Positions 48,413 to 59,483 of a DNA stretch of 64,000 nucleotides are shown piece by piece. Origin of the DNA: Ophthalmolycus amberensis (Eukaryota > Chordata > Actinopteri > Perciformes > Zoarcidae); assembly GCA_024529925.1 (NCBI GenBank), contig JAFEUB010000314.1, positions 219,001 to 283,000 on the forward strand. Direction: 5' to 3'. Below the pieces are notes generated by a model. That model searched no databases and was not told where the DNA came from. It worked only from the letters and a program-made list of their open reading frames with translations. Position numbers and translations under genes: made by a program. Each line of letters opens with the position of its first letter. Position 1 is the first letter of the stretch.

Positions 48413-48765
48413 GGCTTTCTCTCAACTTTATCTTTCGTTATGTGTGTTTGTGTGAGTGTGATATAAAGTTTTTGCATTGGCTTTGAGTGGGCTTACCCAT
48501 TTTCATTGACATATTTGAATACAGGGACTAAAACTGCACAGTAACCGTATTCAGTAAGGTGTTTTATGTTTTCTATAGTGTCACAAATTTTGATCTCTAC
48601 AATAAATAGTTATGAGATAGAGATGCTTGCATCTAATTCATTCCTCTTTTATTTGATTCTTCTTTTGGAAACCTCTACAGAGTTCTGGTAAAAATGTGTA
48701 GATTGCCCCTAAGTCTGTGACAACATTTTGAAAAATCATTGCAACAATAATTCTATTTTACTTAC

Positions 48766-49023
48766 TTGTGTGGGCAGTTGTAACAGCTGGCTCGCTGATT
48801 CTTCCATTCCTAAATCGTGTAGAAACCTCAAGAGTGTAACACACCCCGGGCTTCAGGTTGCTGAGAGTGAGTTTGTTTGCGTCTGTTGACTCTTGCACAA
48901 TGTCTCCTTCATGGCAACAAGTCACAATGTAACTCTCCACTTCACCAGCAGGGGGGTCCCAACGCAGAGACAGTGACTCACTGCTGACCTGATCGACTGT
49001 GATCTGCACAGGAGGGCTGGGCT
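48766..49023 (-). CDS. gvin1-like: GVIN copy B FN3 exon
   Basis: 258 bp, same splice sites and phase as copy A's FN3 exon, with only a few replacements (for example CYTLEVSTRF for CYTLTVSTRF). The domain is intact. Joins the large exon at 44074 in phase 1. Confidence 0.8.
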
Positions 49024-49366
49024 CTGTGGAAACAATACAATGGTTTCACTGGAAATTCAAGCTGTCAACGTTTGTCTGTAATTTAAAGTACTGCCAAGAA
49101 CAAGAGGTGAAGTAAAAGACAAAGACACATACTGTATAATCACGCCATGCACTTATTTTGTAGGAATACAATTTACGATCTCTTTAGTCTGAAACTCACA
49201 TGATGTATTTATATATATATATAATATATATATATATATACACTGAGAATACATCAGTGTAAGAAGTACATGTGTTTAGTTTTTTTTGTGAGCCCAAAAA
49301 CCATGCAGACAACCCTCCATGTTTTTATTATTATTATTATCCAATTGATATATTATTCAGATTTAC

Positions 49367-49435
49367 CTGTGAAGACAGTTTGTATGGATTTGCTTGTTGC
49401 ATTAAGAACGGACACTTCTCCTGGCGGAGGAACAT
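49367..49435 (-). CDS. gvin1-like: GVIN copy B 69-bp exon
   Basis: Same 69-bp exon as 25474-25542, with the same acceptor and donor. Phase 1 on both sides. Confidence 0.68.
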
Positions 49436-49581
49436 CTGTCATAAGAGAAGAGAGGTACATCTCAGGATCATTGCAGTATGTATCTAGTCATTCAATTGGA
49501 TCAGTTGTTGACGGTCACACTTGGTCCGTGCATGAAGTATAATTGATCTGCCAGTTGTTTATGTTGTATAATGAACAATGT

Positions 49582-49850
49582 GGGGCTGCACGGTGGTGTA
49601 GTGGCTAGCACTGTCACCTCACAGCAAGAGGATCCCGGGATCGGGGATCGTCCTTCTATGTGGAGTTTGCACGTTCTCCCCGTAGCATCGTGGGTTCCCT
49701 CCGGGTTCTCCGGCTTCCTCCCACAGTCAAAAGACATGCAGCTTAGGATATTTGGAGACTCGAAATTGCCCGTAGGTGTGAATGTGAGCGTGAATGTTTC
49801 GTCTGTCTCGACATGTGCTCTGCGATAAACTGGCGACCTGTCCCGGGCTG
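49582..49850. mobile_element. SINE-like dispersed repeat
   Basis: GGGGCTGCACGGTGGTGTAG, then TGGAGTTTGCACGTTCTCCC, CCGGCTTCCTCCCACAGTC, AAAGACATGCA and CTGGCGACCTGTCC: a very common fish interspersed repeat with a tRNA-like 5' part. It is inserted in the left arm of the inverted repeat of copy B (AACAATG on both sides is compatible). Absent from copy A. Confidence 0.7.
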
Positions 49851-50282
49851 TACTCAAAGTTTAAGGTCAAACAACTCTTTCTACAGTCAGACTCATCACA
49901 TGTCTCAATACTATAGCCTGTAACATTCACACAAATAGGTCAAGAAGCCTTAATTCAATAAATTAAAAAAATAATTTAATGAATCATTATAACTCCAGGT
50001 TTGTGCCTATTGTTTGTGCCTAGAAATATGACTTTATAACAGTTATAAATTACTGTATGTTCATTATTTAGGCAATTTGTTTATTTCTTTAATTTAGCTC
50101 TCCTTAACTTGCTTTTACTTTGAAAGGCGAGCTGATGATTAAAGTTGGATAATAGAACAAGCTGACGTTTTGGTGAGATTGATGCGATTAGGCAATACTC
50201 CTAGTTTGACATTCTTTATTCTACAATGTGAACAATGGCAGATAAATTACACTTCATGCACGGACCACGGACCCACACTTAC

Positions 50283-50365
50283 AGTCAGACGGTGATGGTG
50301 GTGGAGTGTTCTCTTCTTCCTCACAGTATAGCTCACAGCAGCATTCCGACATCATCAAAGAACTC
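50283..50365 (-). CDS. gvin1-like: GVIN copy B exon 3 (83 bp, out of phase)
   Basis: Same splice sites as copy A's 80-bp exon. Entered in phase 0 it reads EFFDDVGMLL then TGA. From the internal ATGATG it reads MMSECCCELYCEEEENT, then PPPSPSD, and joins exon 4 correctly. So this copy is shifted at the exon start, copy A at the exon end. Confidence 0.6.
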
Positions 50366-50490
50366 CTTGGATACAAATTTGTTGATTAAAGTGTAATGAA
50401 TCTATTGACAATAGCTGGAAGGACAACACATATTTGGCTTTGTAATTGTATTGTTAATTCAGTTTAGAGTTGTGCAAACCAGCTGTTTAC

Positions 50491-50568
50491 CTCCTCGTCT
50501 GAGTTATCCATCGTGGGTAAACTCTCAGCCATCCCACCCTTGGTCCAGATTATTCAAACAGCTTCTCA
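50491..50568 (-). CDS. gvin1-like: GVIN copy B leader exon
   Basis: MAESLPTMDNSDEE, ATG at 50530-50532, donor GAGGAG/GTAAAC. Homologous to 26517-26594. Confidence 0.58.
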
Positions 50569-50751
50569 CTGAAAGTAATAGAAAGTAACTCCGTCTCCGC
50601 CAAAACTATTGATGTTACACAAAAATCACTCAGCTAAGTGTACTTTGCAACCTGCCAGACTACAATATAGACTAAAACTAAAATACTGTAATCAATTCAC
50701 AGTATAGCCATGAGGACAGAATAGAACATGCTGAGTCATGTTTGTGTTTTA

Positions 50752-51445
50752 AGGTGTGTTCACACCAGGGACTCACCTGTCATCATGAAAGGTAAAAAAC
50801 AAATAATGATAAAATATTATTATTATATATATATAAATATTCATCTACCGATCTGTGCTATAAATGTAATTTATGTATGAGTCCAATCATTTTGAGCACT
50901 TCTATAATCAAAATCGCTGGATGTGCGCATGTCCTGTTCAAACAGAGGAGATACGCGAGGTGAGCTGTGCCTCATCTCACATTGTGCAATCCCTCACAAA
51001 CTGGTTTGAGCGCATGCCTTTTGCTTTCTCATTGTTTGTCACCATTATAATATTTGTTGACACTTTTATTATACAGTATGTCCTTTCTTTCCATAGAATA
51101 GGTCATGTATTTCATGTATGTGTAGAACCTATTTAGTCTTGCTGATTTGACAGAAACTGCAGAGAAAAAGCACAGAGGGGAAGCAAACAGTACCTCTGCC
51201 TCAACTCCCGGTGGAATCAAATATGTACCTTACCTATGTATGTGTAAAGAATACTGATATGAAAAACAACCAGCAGTCAATGTGCAAGCTGCCAATTGAA
51301 TGGTGATTTAATCTACTCTATTGGGTTCATATATATTTGTAAATCTGACGCTGAAAGAGTCAGTGCCTCACCAGCCACGAACCTCACCGCACGTCACTGG
51401 TTCACCCAGAGCTCTACCATACCTCATATCAATAGAGACCGGACC

Positions 51446-51512
<67 letters not shown>

Positions 51513-51910
51513 CCTTGCAGAGAGAACTAACTAAACATGAATTCACAAACATACAAATCGGCATCATTACGTAGTTATTTCGGAGTCCCTTTTTGTCGGT
51601 TTATTGCCGTTAAATCACAGCCAAATCTGTTAATTTGGGGTTCATACAGCTGTAGTAAACAGCCGACGTGTGGCTTGCTAGACACAGTGAATACAGCTCG
51701 ATAAAATCCACGGAGCTCCTACGGACAATGTTATGAACCAGACATGACGGCGTTTAATTTCCCGGGATATCTGGGACTTCCACAATTTAGTAAAGAACTT
51801 TAGTAAAGATCATTAGGTAGTAGTTCGGAGTATTGAGACCCTTTACCAAAATGGTCCTCGGCGAGAACGGCGGCGCGAATGATGCGGCGTTTGGTGTGAA
51901 CACGCATTCA
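50752..51910. mobile_element. Insertion with GGTGTGTTCACACC-type ends
   Basis: Copy A runs directly from GAGTCATATTTCTG to GGTATGGAAGGCC. Copy B has about 1.15 kb between these points. It starts GGTGTGTTCACACCAG after TTTTAA and ends GGCGTTTGGTGTGAACACGC. It contains the long GT run. No transposase recognised. Confidence 0.5.
51449..51509. repeat. (TG)n microsatellite
   Basis: About 30 uninterrupted TG units inside the copy B insertion; prone to length variation. Confidence 0.92.
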
Positions 51911-51989
51911 GTCACTATGGAAGGCCTACATTTGAACACTATTTAAAAGAAGAAGAAAAACAACCAATTACAAATAAATTGTTGCCTAC

Positions 51990-52105
51990 CTTTGTAGATT
52001 ATCCATAGTCACGAACTGTATCCGTTCTTTAATCGAGGAGTTTTTATCTACCTGTAGCAATATAGGTTAAGTATTAGTCCTGAGGATAACGCTCTGCACA
52101 GCTCT
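51990..52105 (-). other. gvin1-like: GVIN copy B 5' UTR exon
   Basis: Same donor (CTACAAAG/GTAGGC) and upstream reading frame as copy A's exon 1. Start inferred from the TATA-like box. Confidence 0.48.
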
Positions 52106-52133
52106 GCAATGCCACAGTCTGTCACTGGCATCG

Positions 52134-52194
52134 CCTTTTATTCAGCCTTGTGAAGTTACTTTCTGGGAAATAGATTACCTGGTAAAGTGAAATG
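52134..52194 (-). promoter_or_regulatory. GVIN copy B core promoter: TATA-like box and ISRE-like motif
   Basis: AATAAAAGG on the minus strand at 52134-52142. TAAAGTGAAATG on the plus strand at 52183-52194, one base weaker than copy A's site. Copy B lacks the GTTTTGTTTCTG stretch that copy A has between them. Confidence 0.4.
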
Positions 52195-52639
52195 TATTGT
52201 CTGGTTCCTCCTGGAGGTGGTGGCGATACCAGCTAGATGGCAGCAGCATGTGTTACACTTTGTTTTTGTCTCATTGTCCTTCCTCATGTTTCTTAGTGAG
52301 GCAGGATTTCCTCTCCTTGGCCACCCACACGCCCTTATGAGGAAACTAAACAAAAACTACCCAGAGAAAAGTATCCTTCCTTCTTGAACTGAGGTATTTT
52401 ACAGATTATTCCATAGTTGTGCTGTACAGTATCCATAGTACTATTTGAAAGCACTCGTAGTGTTTTATGGAGGAGCTGATAAATGGAGGGATGAGCTATC
52501 TGGTTGGTTTATTTGTTGGTGTTCAATTGCCAGGGATAGCATTTGTTTGTTTACGGTTTTCATTTTACCAGTAAAAAGTTTTAATAGTTGAGTTTAGAGA
52601 GTTGAACCAGTAATGTTAAAAAATAAAAGTAATGTTGTG

Positions 52640-53400
52640 GAGGGTGGGTGGACTGGAATCATTTGAAAAAGATAGTATATTTGGTGAAGTATTTTCATCT
52701 TGGTGACAGCAATTCTTCCAATTCTGAAGATTAATAGATTCATTAATCTGTTTGTGTCAGCTTCAGTTGTTTGAAGAAGTGGGTTAAACTTGAATGCACT
52801 AGCTCTGACAGCTTGGGGGGAATCTGTATCTTATGGTGCCCATGTGGAGGTAAGGATGGGTGATACAGGGCTGCCAGTTTCCAGCTCTCTTTTTGGAGAG
52901 TGGCAATAGTGTTGATGTGGACCAGTTAATGAAGTAGTTTGAGATTTTAGAGACTGTTCTGAATAGTTCATGGTTTCTGGTAGTGAGACTTGTTGGTTCT
53001 GTTAAGTGCTGAACGACTCTCCGAGTCCAAATTCATGTAGAATGTCAACTTAAAACATCACAAGCTTTTTCTGCATCTATTATAGTTTCCTCATTGTTGA
53101 GTTACATGATGAATATGTTGAATAGCCTGCATGTGTGATTGTATGTGTCTGCCTTTGATATAAACCTGTTGGATAAATATGTATTGGAGATGGAGTGACT
53201 GCTTTAATTCTTGTAGATGACGCCTTGCTGATCATTTGTATGCCTTTTTTGATTGAAGACAGAGGGCGATAGCTTGATGGGATCTTGATCGGGTTTCATT
53301 ACTACTGTAATGATCACAGTGTTCCTATGCTGGGATTTCATTGGATTCTATGAGTTCTTGTGTCATTCTGAAGGACAGAAGGGTGGTGGAGGACTGGAAG
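52640..53400 (-). mobile_element. L1-like LINE reverse transcriptase remnant
   Basis: Minus-strand pieces resemble the L1 core: an SNTYLSNRFISKAD/YIKGRH-like segment near 53150-53190, a DAEKACD-like box near 53070, and EFGLGESF near 53015. Many stops. May belong to the same family as 33540-34080. Confidence 0.5.
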
Positions 53401-53749
53401 TACTCCAGGGACATCCTGTTTAAAGGGCCATCACTGGAGGAGGAACCCTGTGTTGTTGGGAGCCTCGCTCGGTTATGAAGGGCAGCTTCGGGACCCTGGC
53501 CCTATTTAGATGCCAATATGACCCCTATAGTACACTAAACGCACACAGCTCTGTTTAAGCATCAAACAATCTGAGCCATCCATTTGGTAAATGACATAAA
53601 CATGAGCAACACTATTTCAACCTTAGCAAGTAGCAGGTCTATTTTTACTTGGAGCATCTTTCGCCTCCGGATCCATATGTGGTAGACGACTAAACTTTAA
53701 CGAATCAAACATGCACACTATTTGATAAGTGAAACGATAACACTGTTTA

Positions 53750-54400
53750 CGTAGTCTTACAATATATGTCAGTCTTATTATTTAGCACTTGTTTGTTGGC
53801 CCTCCTCCAAAGGTTCCTGTCAGGCCTTCATTGGTGGAACATCAGTCAGGATGTCTCTCTAACACATTGTTGCAGTATCTGCACTTACAACCTGTTTCCA
53901 ATGCTGACTATGACAATGATCAGGCCAGAGTTAGTTAAACTAATATCACCTTTTTTACTTATCTTCACTATTCAGTATGTAAAGAGTCACATAGAGGATT
54001 ACATTTTGCTAAATGAAAGAAAATCACATAAAGGTTATGATTAAATTAACTCTCGGTAACAATGTAATTAAAGAATGACAAATAAAACCATGCAAGTTTA
54101 AAATTTGGTCTTAGCTCAATAAAAAGGAAATAAATCAATAGTACCGGTAACTTAACAAGTAGAATGAAACTTAAATGAATTAAGACTAAATTAGTCTAAA
54201 TTAGGATAAAAGTTAATAACCTTTTTGAGATACTGTGCTTTCAGTCAGGTTCTCAAACCACAAAATGCTTCACGTCCTTCCTCATTTTTCTTAGTGAGGC
54301 AGGAATTTCTCCTCCTTGGCCGCTCCCAGGCCCTTTGGAGGAAACAAAAGCAACTGACAGAAAATATATCCTTTCTTCTTGAACTGATGTATTTTAATCA
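53750..54400. repeat. Upstream array block (third instance)
   Basis: Matches 27715-28400 and 31175-31466 plus 32141-32375. It has the uninterrupted sequence across the LINE insertion point of the second instance (ATCACATAAAGGTTATGATT). Confidence 0.7.
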
Positions 54401-54859
54401 GTTCAAATTCGCATTTAATTCATGGATTTTATACATTTATAAATTAAGTGTCAATTTGATGATCAACTGTTTTTTTAGTGTGTGTGTATGTGATCAAATG
54501 TAAAAGATATGCATAATTATTAACACAAATCTGACTTCTAATCAATATCACTGTGTTTTGTAATGATGACATGATAATTCAAAGAACTAAGTCAAAATTA
54601 ATATATATGTCTCAAAACAAATATCTTTCTTTTTCATTTATGTCTTCCACCAGAATTATGTTTATACTTTACTTGCATGTGTTTTGTTCCATTTTATTTT
54701 TGTCGAGTAGAGAGTATTGACATTGACCCATCACGCATACTTGCACACCTGTTTTATAACTTGGCTTCAGTTTCAAACTCAATTCTATAATTGAGTATTA
54801 AACTGTATGTTTGCTCTAAGCATGTGCACCTTTTTAACACGATCACTCTCTAGGTGAGA

Positions 54860-55180
54860 TAGGGTAAGAAGCTCGGTCATCAGGAGGGAGCTTGGAGTTG
54901 AGCCGCTACTCCTTCGCGTCGAAAGGAGTCAGCTGAGGTGGTCCGGGCATCTAATTAGGATGCCTCCTGGACGCCTCCCACTGGAGGTTTTCCAGGCACG
55001 TCCAACTGGGAAGAGACCCCGGGGAAGACCCAGAACACGCTGGAGGGATTACATCTCCCAGCTGGCCTGGGAACGCCTCGGGATCCCCCAGAATGAGCTG
55101 GAACATGTTGCCGGTGAGAGGGAAGTCTGGGTCAACCTGCTTGGCTGCTGCTTGGTCTGTCTGTCTCATGCATGAAGAGA
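54860..55180 (+). mobile_element. LINE C-terminal fragment
   Basis: Open in one frame: VIRRELGVEPLLLRVE-like, RSQLRWSGHLIRMPPGRLPL, PTGKRPRGRPRTRWRDYISQ and LAWERLGIPQNELEHVAGER. This is the highly repeated C-terminal tail of a fish non-LTR element; clade not assigned. Confidence 0.75.
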
Positions 55181-56169
55181 GTCACAGCGTCACTTTCATT
55201 AGTTGAAAATGAAATGTAATGTTAGGTCAAGCTGAACGAGGAATGATTCAGCAACAGCAGCAATGAGGGCAGACAAGTCGGCCGCAGACAGAGTGACACC
55301 GTGTCCTAATAGCAAGCGTTATGTAAACGTCTGTAAAGAAACCATCAGCTGTGAGCTCCAGATCAAACTGGAGACGTAACTTTTTAAAAGATGGGTGAGC
55401 TGTACTTGTTATCTTCCGACGCTTGTACTTTTTAAACAGAAAACACTTGTTTTATAAGGTGATATTTACTCGGAAAGGACATACAATTTACCCAACAGCA
55501 AGAAGGAAACTTTTGGGCGATCTCCCTGCAGCCAGCTGCCACCTTATTTAGGGTTTTACTGTGAAATGAGGAGGTGTCTTATTGATAACAGCCATTCCTC
55601 ATCCATTGCAGCGCTTTTTAAAGGGAGTGACAGAATTGAATAGGCCCAATCCCAGTGTTTTTATGTACCATCGTAAATCCTGAATGTTTCTGTGTAAATT
55701 TAATATGTCAGGCTGAACACGTCCTGCTTCCCTCATGCGTTACTGGCAACGTGCGTCTCTTTCTGGGCATTATATTGTTTGATAAATGCTGTTAGCATAC
55801 ATTTGATTTCATATATCGTATAGTTTGATGTACTGTGTTGTCCTTAGATGTATGCTGTTGTTTCTTTAATTATACTGCAGAAAACCAGGAGTTGAATGGA
55901 GGTAATAAACGGTCAACTGTACTGAATGCATTCCAATGTCAAGAACTCTGTTTTTTTTATTTGAGTCTCTTTAGCGTATAACTATAACTACACCAGCACA
56001 GACACTAGAGAAAATCTACTCCAACACCAGATATCATGTAAATATGTGATTTTGAATCGGTATATATCAGTAAACAATGTATGGCCACATTTCAACGTCC
56101 ACAGACTGACTGTAGTTTACATGTTCATTGATGATTTCAATATATTTTACTTGGCAATTACAAATAATT
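55181..56169. other. Intergenic, no gene recognised
   Basis: No domain in any frame. The end near 55880-55940 (GGAGGTAATAAACGG) looks like a transposon 3' end. Confidence 0.35.
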
Positions 56170-56479
56170 TTCTTTTACTTGTGTAGACAGACTAGCTATT
56201 GACATGACAGGCTGTCATCTTCACAGTGGGGCTTGGCCCAGTGGAAACAACAGCAATAATAATTTAATAATTGTTTTACTTCTGGACTGCACATCATTTA
56301 GTGCCTTTCTGCTGAACAGTAGACTGTATAAAACTGACCTTTAACACACGTGCTGCGTTGACAACTGACTCCTTGCTGTTGGACCGCTGCTTTGATGGAG
56401 GGTCGTCTTCTCCTGCACGGTCAAGATCATCGGATGAATCTTCATCACCGACTGCCTTCATGAATGAGAAAATGGACAT
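56170..56479 (-). pseudogene. Decayed 5' end of an additional GVIN-like gene
   Basis: Minus strand. 56339-56479 reads MSIFSFMKAVGDEDSSDDLD and on to NAARVLK, an acidic leader with donor TTAAAG/GTCAGT. 56170-56245 keeps the two borders of the FN3 exon (TTGTTTCCACTGGGCCAAGC at one end, CTACACAAGTAAAAG at the other), but the middle, about 190 bp, is gone. A further first-exon-like stretch lies at 56575-56610 (ACACTGTACCCACAATGAAG before GTAAAC). No GTPase exon follows. Confidence 0.4.
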
Positions 56480-56881
56480 TTTCAGGTGTGATGAATCAAC
56501 TCATAATCTCATACACATTATTTAATAAGATGGTATTTCCATTTTATTTTCTTCTTGTTTAGATATACAAACAGGCTGTTTACCTTCATTGTGGGTACAG
56601 TGTCAGCCCCCCCCCCACACTTGGTTGGGGATTCTCGTTCCAGTTTACTGCAAGCTGAAAAGAGGGCTCGGATCTCCCAAACGGGGTAAAAGCCACAACA
56701 GTTGACAACTGCTGTTTCTGATTCAGTATTTTTCTTTCGGGGGAGAATGTGCAGGCCTACAGCTCGGCGATGCCCCACTCTCCCTCACTGCGATTCTCTG
56801 ATACGGATTTTAAGAATGGATCATGGGTAATGCTGGAACACGTGGTAGCCTACATCCGGTATGGGAGAAGTTAGTCACCGG

Positions 56882-58470
56882 CAGTGGTGTATAAAGTACT
56901 CAAAAGCCATACTTGAGTAAAAGTAAAGATACCTTACTGGAAAACTACTCCAGTAAAAGTAAAAAGTCACCTATTAGAATACTACTTGAGTAAAAGTCTT
57001 AAAGTATCTGATATTTATTGTACTTAAGTACAAAAGTACTTAAGTATCAAAAGTAATTTTCTGATATTAAATGTACATCATAACCTGAACATTAAATGAA
57101 CATCATAACCTGTTCATTGAAAGTAAAAGTACAAGTAAATGCTGTTCATAAAAAAGCAAAGGGTCAGAATTTTGAGAATTATGAAGTTTATTCTTTTAAG
57201 TGCTGTGGCACCATGACCAAGGACATGGAGCTGTGTTGAACATAATTGGGTTGGCTGTGATCCATCCAGGAGCAACAATGTTCAACATAATATATTGTAC
57301 ATAAGTATACTTTTGCATCTACTATGAACGTATCATCATAATTCTCCGAAAAGCAATATGACACTATGAAGGAGTTGTAACAGTGCGTTTATAAGTATGC
57401 TCATTAGACTAGAGGATGTAGAGGGCAAATGCATAATATTATGTTCAGCAAAAAATATCCACTTGATGCATCAGGTCAGTGTTTTGAGAAAGGACACCTG
57501 CCTTGTAAACTCCTATGGGCCTGATTTGAACACAATAGGCAAAGGTTTTGCTCAAGCTGAATCTGCAATTGGGCGACTGCTACCATCATAACTCCATCTG
57601 ATCATCCACAACATGACTCAAATATCAAAACATGATCAATACTAAAGCAGCAGCGAAAGTAACCCAGTCATTACTTGAAACTGAAAAATGTCCTGTTCAT
57701 CTTCAAAAGAAGTTGGTTTTCAAAATTGCGAGAATTCAGTCTCGCTCTTCTTGGGCTGAAGACTAGTTCTGCGATGCTAAATAGCCTTTCACAGGCCGCT
57801 GAGGCAGGTAGAGGTGTGTTCAGCGTCACAGACGCAGCTGCGAAGGATTTCCCGAATGCTAATGCTAACGCTAATGCTGCGCTCTCTCGGCTCCCGTCAA
57901 TCCTATGGTGTCACAACTGTCAACACTTCCTCAGCTCACTAACTCGCTAGCGATCCACGGGTGTTGGTCTTCGTCACCACCGTAGTTTTTGCGGGAGTAG
58001 CAGGTGCTTCCATTTCTGCTTCCATCATGAAATCAGTCATCATAGAGTGGAATTATACTCATGTAGTCGCCCGCTAGCTTATAGCATGTAGCATCACTGG
58101 GAATCAAAACACCGCAGCTTTGAGAGCACTTGTTTGCAATTGCGCATTAACGTGATTAACCAATGATTTAACTTGCAAGCTAGGACCACTGATTCACCAA
58201 ACCTGCTTGCTTGCAGTCTGTGTTCCACCACAGTCCCCGACGCTGCTCTCATGATTCATTTTTTTCTAAAGATAGATTTGATTTTGTAGCGAGTAACGAA
58301 GGTTTCAGGGGAAATGTATCGGAGTAAAAGTATCGGTTTTCTTTGCAAAATGTAGTGAAGTAAAAGTAAAAGTCAACAGAAATATAAGTAGTAAAGTAAA
58401 GTACAGATACCCAAAAAAACTACTTAAGTACAGTAACGAAGTATTTCTACTTCGTTACTATACACCACTG
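56882..58470 (-). mobile_element. hAT DNA transposon, internally deleted, 8-bp target duplication
   Basis: 1,589 bp with ends CAGTGGTGTATAAAGTACTC and TTCGTTACTATACACCACTG, flanked by perfect GTCACCGG duplications (56874-56881 and 58471-58478). Blocks A and B show the empty site. Carries only a transposase C-terminal remnant. Confidence 0.93.
57671..57890 (-). pseudogene. hAT transposase C-terminal (dimerisation) fragment
   Basis: Minus-strand frame with NTPLPASAACERLFSIAELV, then FSPRRARLNSRNFENQLLL, ending in TAA at 57671-57673. This is the signature C-terminal block of hAT transposases. The rest of the protein is missing. Confidence 0.85.
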
Positions 58471-58910
58471 GTCACCGGTGCTGTCTTTGCTTGTGCTCTA
58501 GCTGTAGCCTGTTTGTTTTCTATTTTATTACTGCCTAACGGGGTGGCGGGGAGGGACAGAAGGGAGAGGAATATACCCGGCTGCTCCTGTCAGAGATTTT
58601 GTAAGCCCTCTGAAAGGGAAATGTGCACAATGTAAAACACAAAACAACTGATTTGGGCGTTGTGCAGGTGGATAGATGCAGTGGAACCGATGATGGACAG
58701 TAGGGCAAGGAAAGGTGCACGCTGTGGAAAAGAGATTTTGGGAGGAGACTGGAAAAAGACTCAAAGCCTTAAATGTAGACATCAAAAGAGAGGATGAACT
58801 GATCACTAGCAAATGCGGATATTCAAAGGCATGGCCATCTTTCTCCCCACAATGTTTGCCAGCAGGATCCCTTGCTTATCTGTCCTACGGAGGACCAAAC
58901 ATGTCCGATC

Positions 58911-59483
58911 AATTCAATTCAATTCAATTCAATTTATTTTTGTATAGCCCAAAATCACAAATTACAAATTAGCCTCAGAGGGCTTTACAATATGTACACA
59001 TTTGACATCCTCTTGTCCCGGAACCCTCACATCAGAACAGGAAAAACTCCCCAAAAAACCCCTTTAACGGGGAGGAAAGAGGAAGAAACCTGTGGGAGAG
59101 CAATAGAGGAGGGATCCCTCTCCCAGGATGGACAGAAGTGCAATGATGTCATGTGGAGAACAGGATAGTGAATTACAACACATTCAATGTAATTACAGCA
59201 CATTCAATGTATGACACAACCACGACAGGAGGCAACACCTGGTCCAGGTAAACCCGGATACACAGGAACCTGTGAGGCGAGAAAGCACAGAGACTCTGGT
59301 GAAGAAGCAGGTCAATAATGTGCATTAATGATATCGGTAATATGAAATAGTAATGTGAGTAATAATACTAGTGATATTAGCAGTTGGAGTCAGCAGGGCC
59401 ATGGTAGGAGGAAGGACCAGGGTCCAGATGAAACCATGCTCCATGGAAACCTGTGAGGAGAGGAAGCACAAGGACTCCGGGGA
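58911..59483. mobile_element. Common fish dispersed repeat (AATTCAATT...TTTGTATAGCCC)
   Basis: Starts with (AATTC)n, then TTTATTTTTGTATAGCCC and GCCTCAGAGGGCTTTACAAT. It interrupts block C between CCGATC and AGACCCATATG, which are contiguous in blocks A and B. Family name not known to me; no clear target duplication. Confidence 0.75.

Larger units (their letters stand above)
44075..48765 (-). other. GVIN copy B large intron, with local tandem duplication
   Basis: Sequence from about 44849 (CTACCTGGTTAAATAAAG) to 45958 is repeated from 45959 onward. The first copy lacks about 1.1 kb present in the second (about 46370-47500). The DIRS insertion point of copy A is empty here at both 45793 and 48528. 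Contains the MITE, gypsy remnant and solo LTR listed separately. Confidence 0.7.

Noticed and set aside
49570..49850. tRNA gene at the tRNA-like part of the repeat
   Set aside because: Only a loose box resemblance, no complete cloverleaf; it matches a common interspersed repeat.
57397..57950. Plus-strand open frames inside the hAT element
   Set aside because: The real coding remnant is on the minus strand (PLPASAACERLFS); the plus frames are its shadow.
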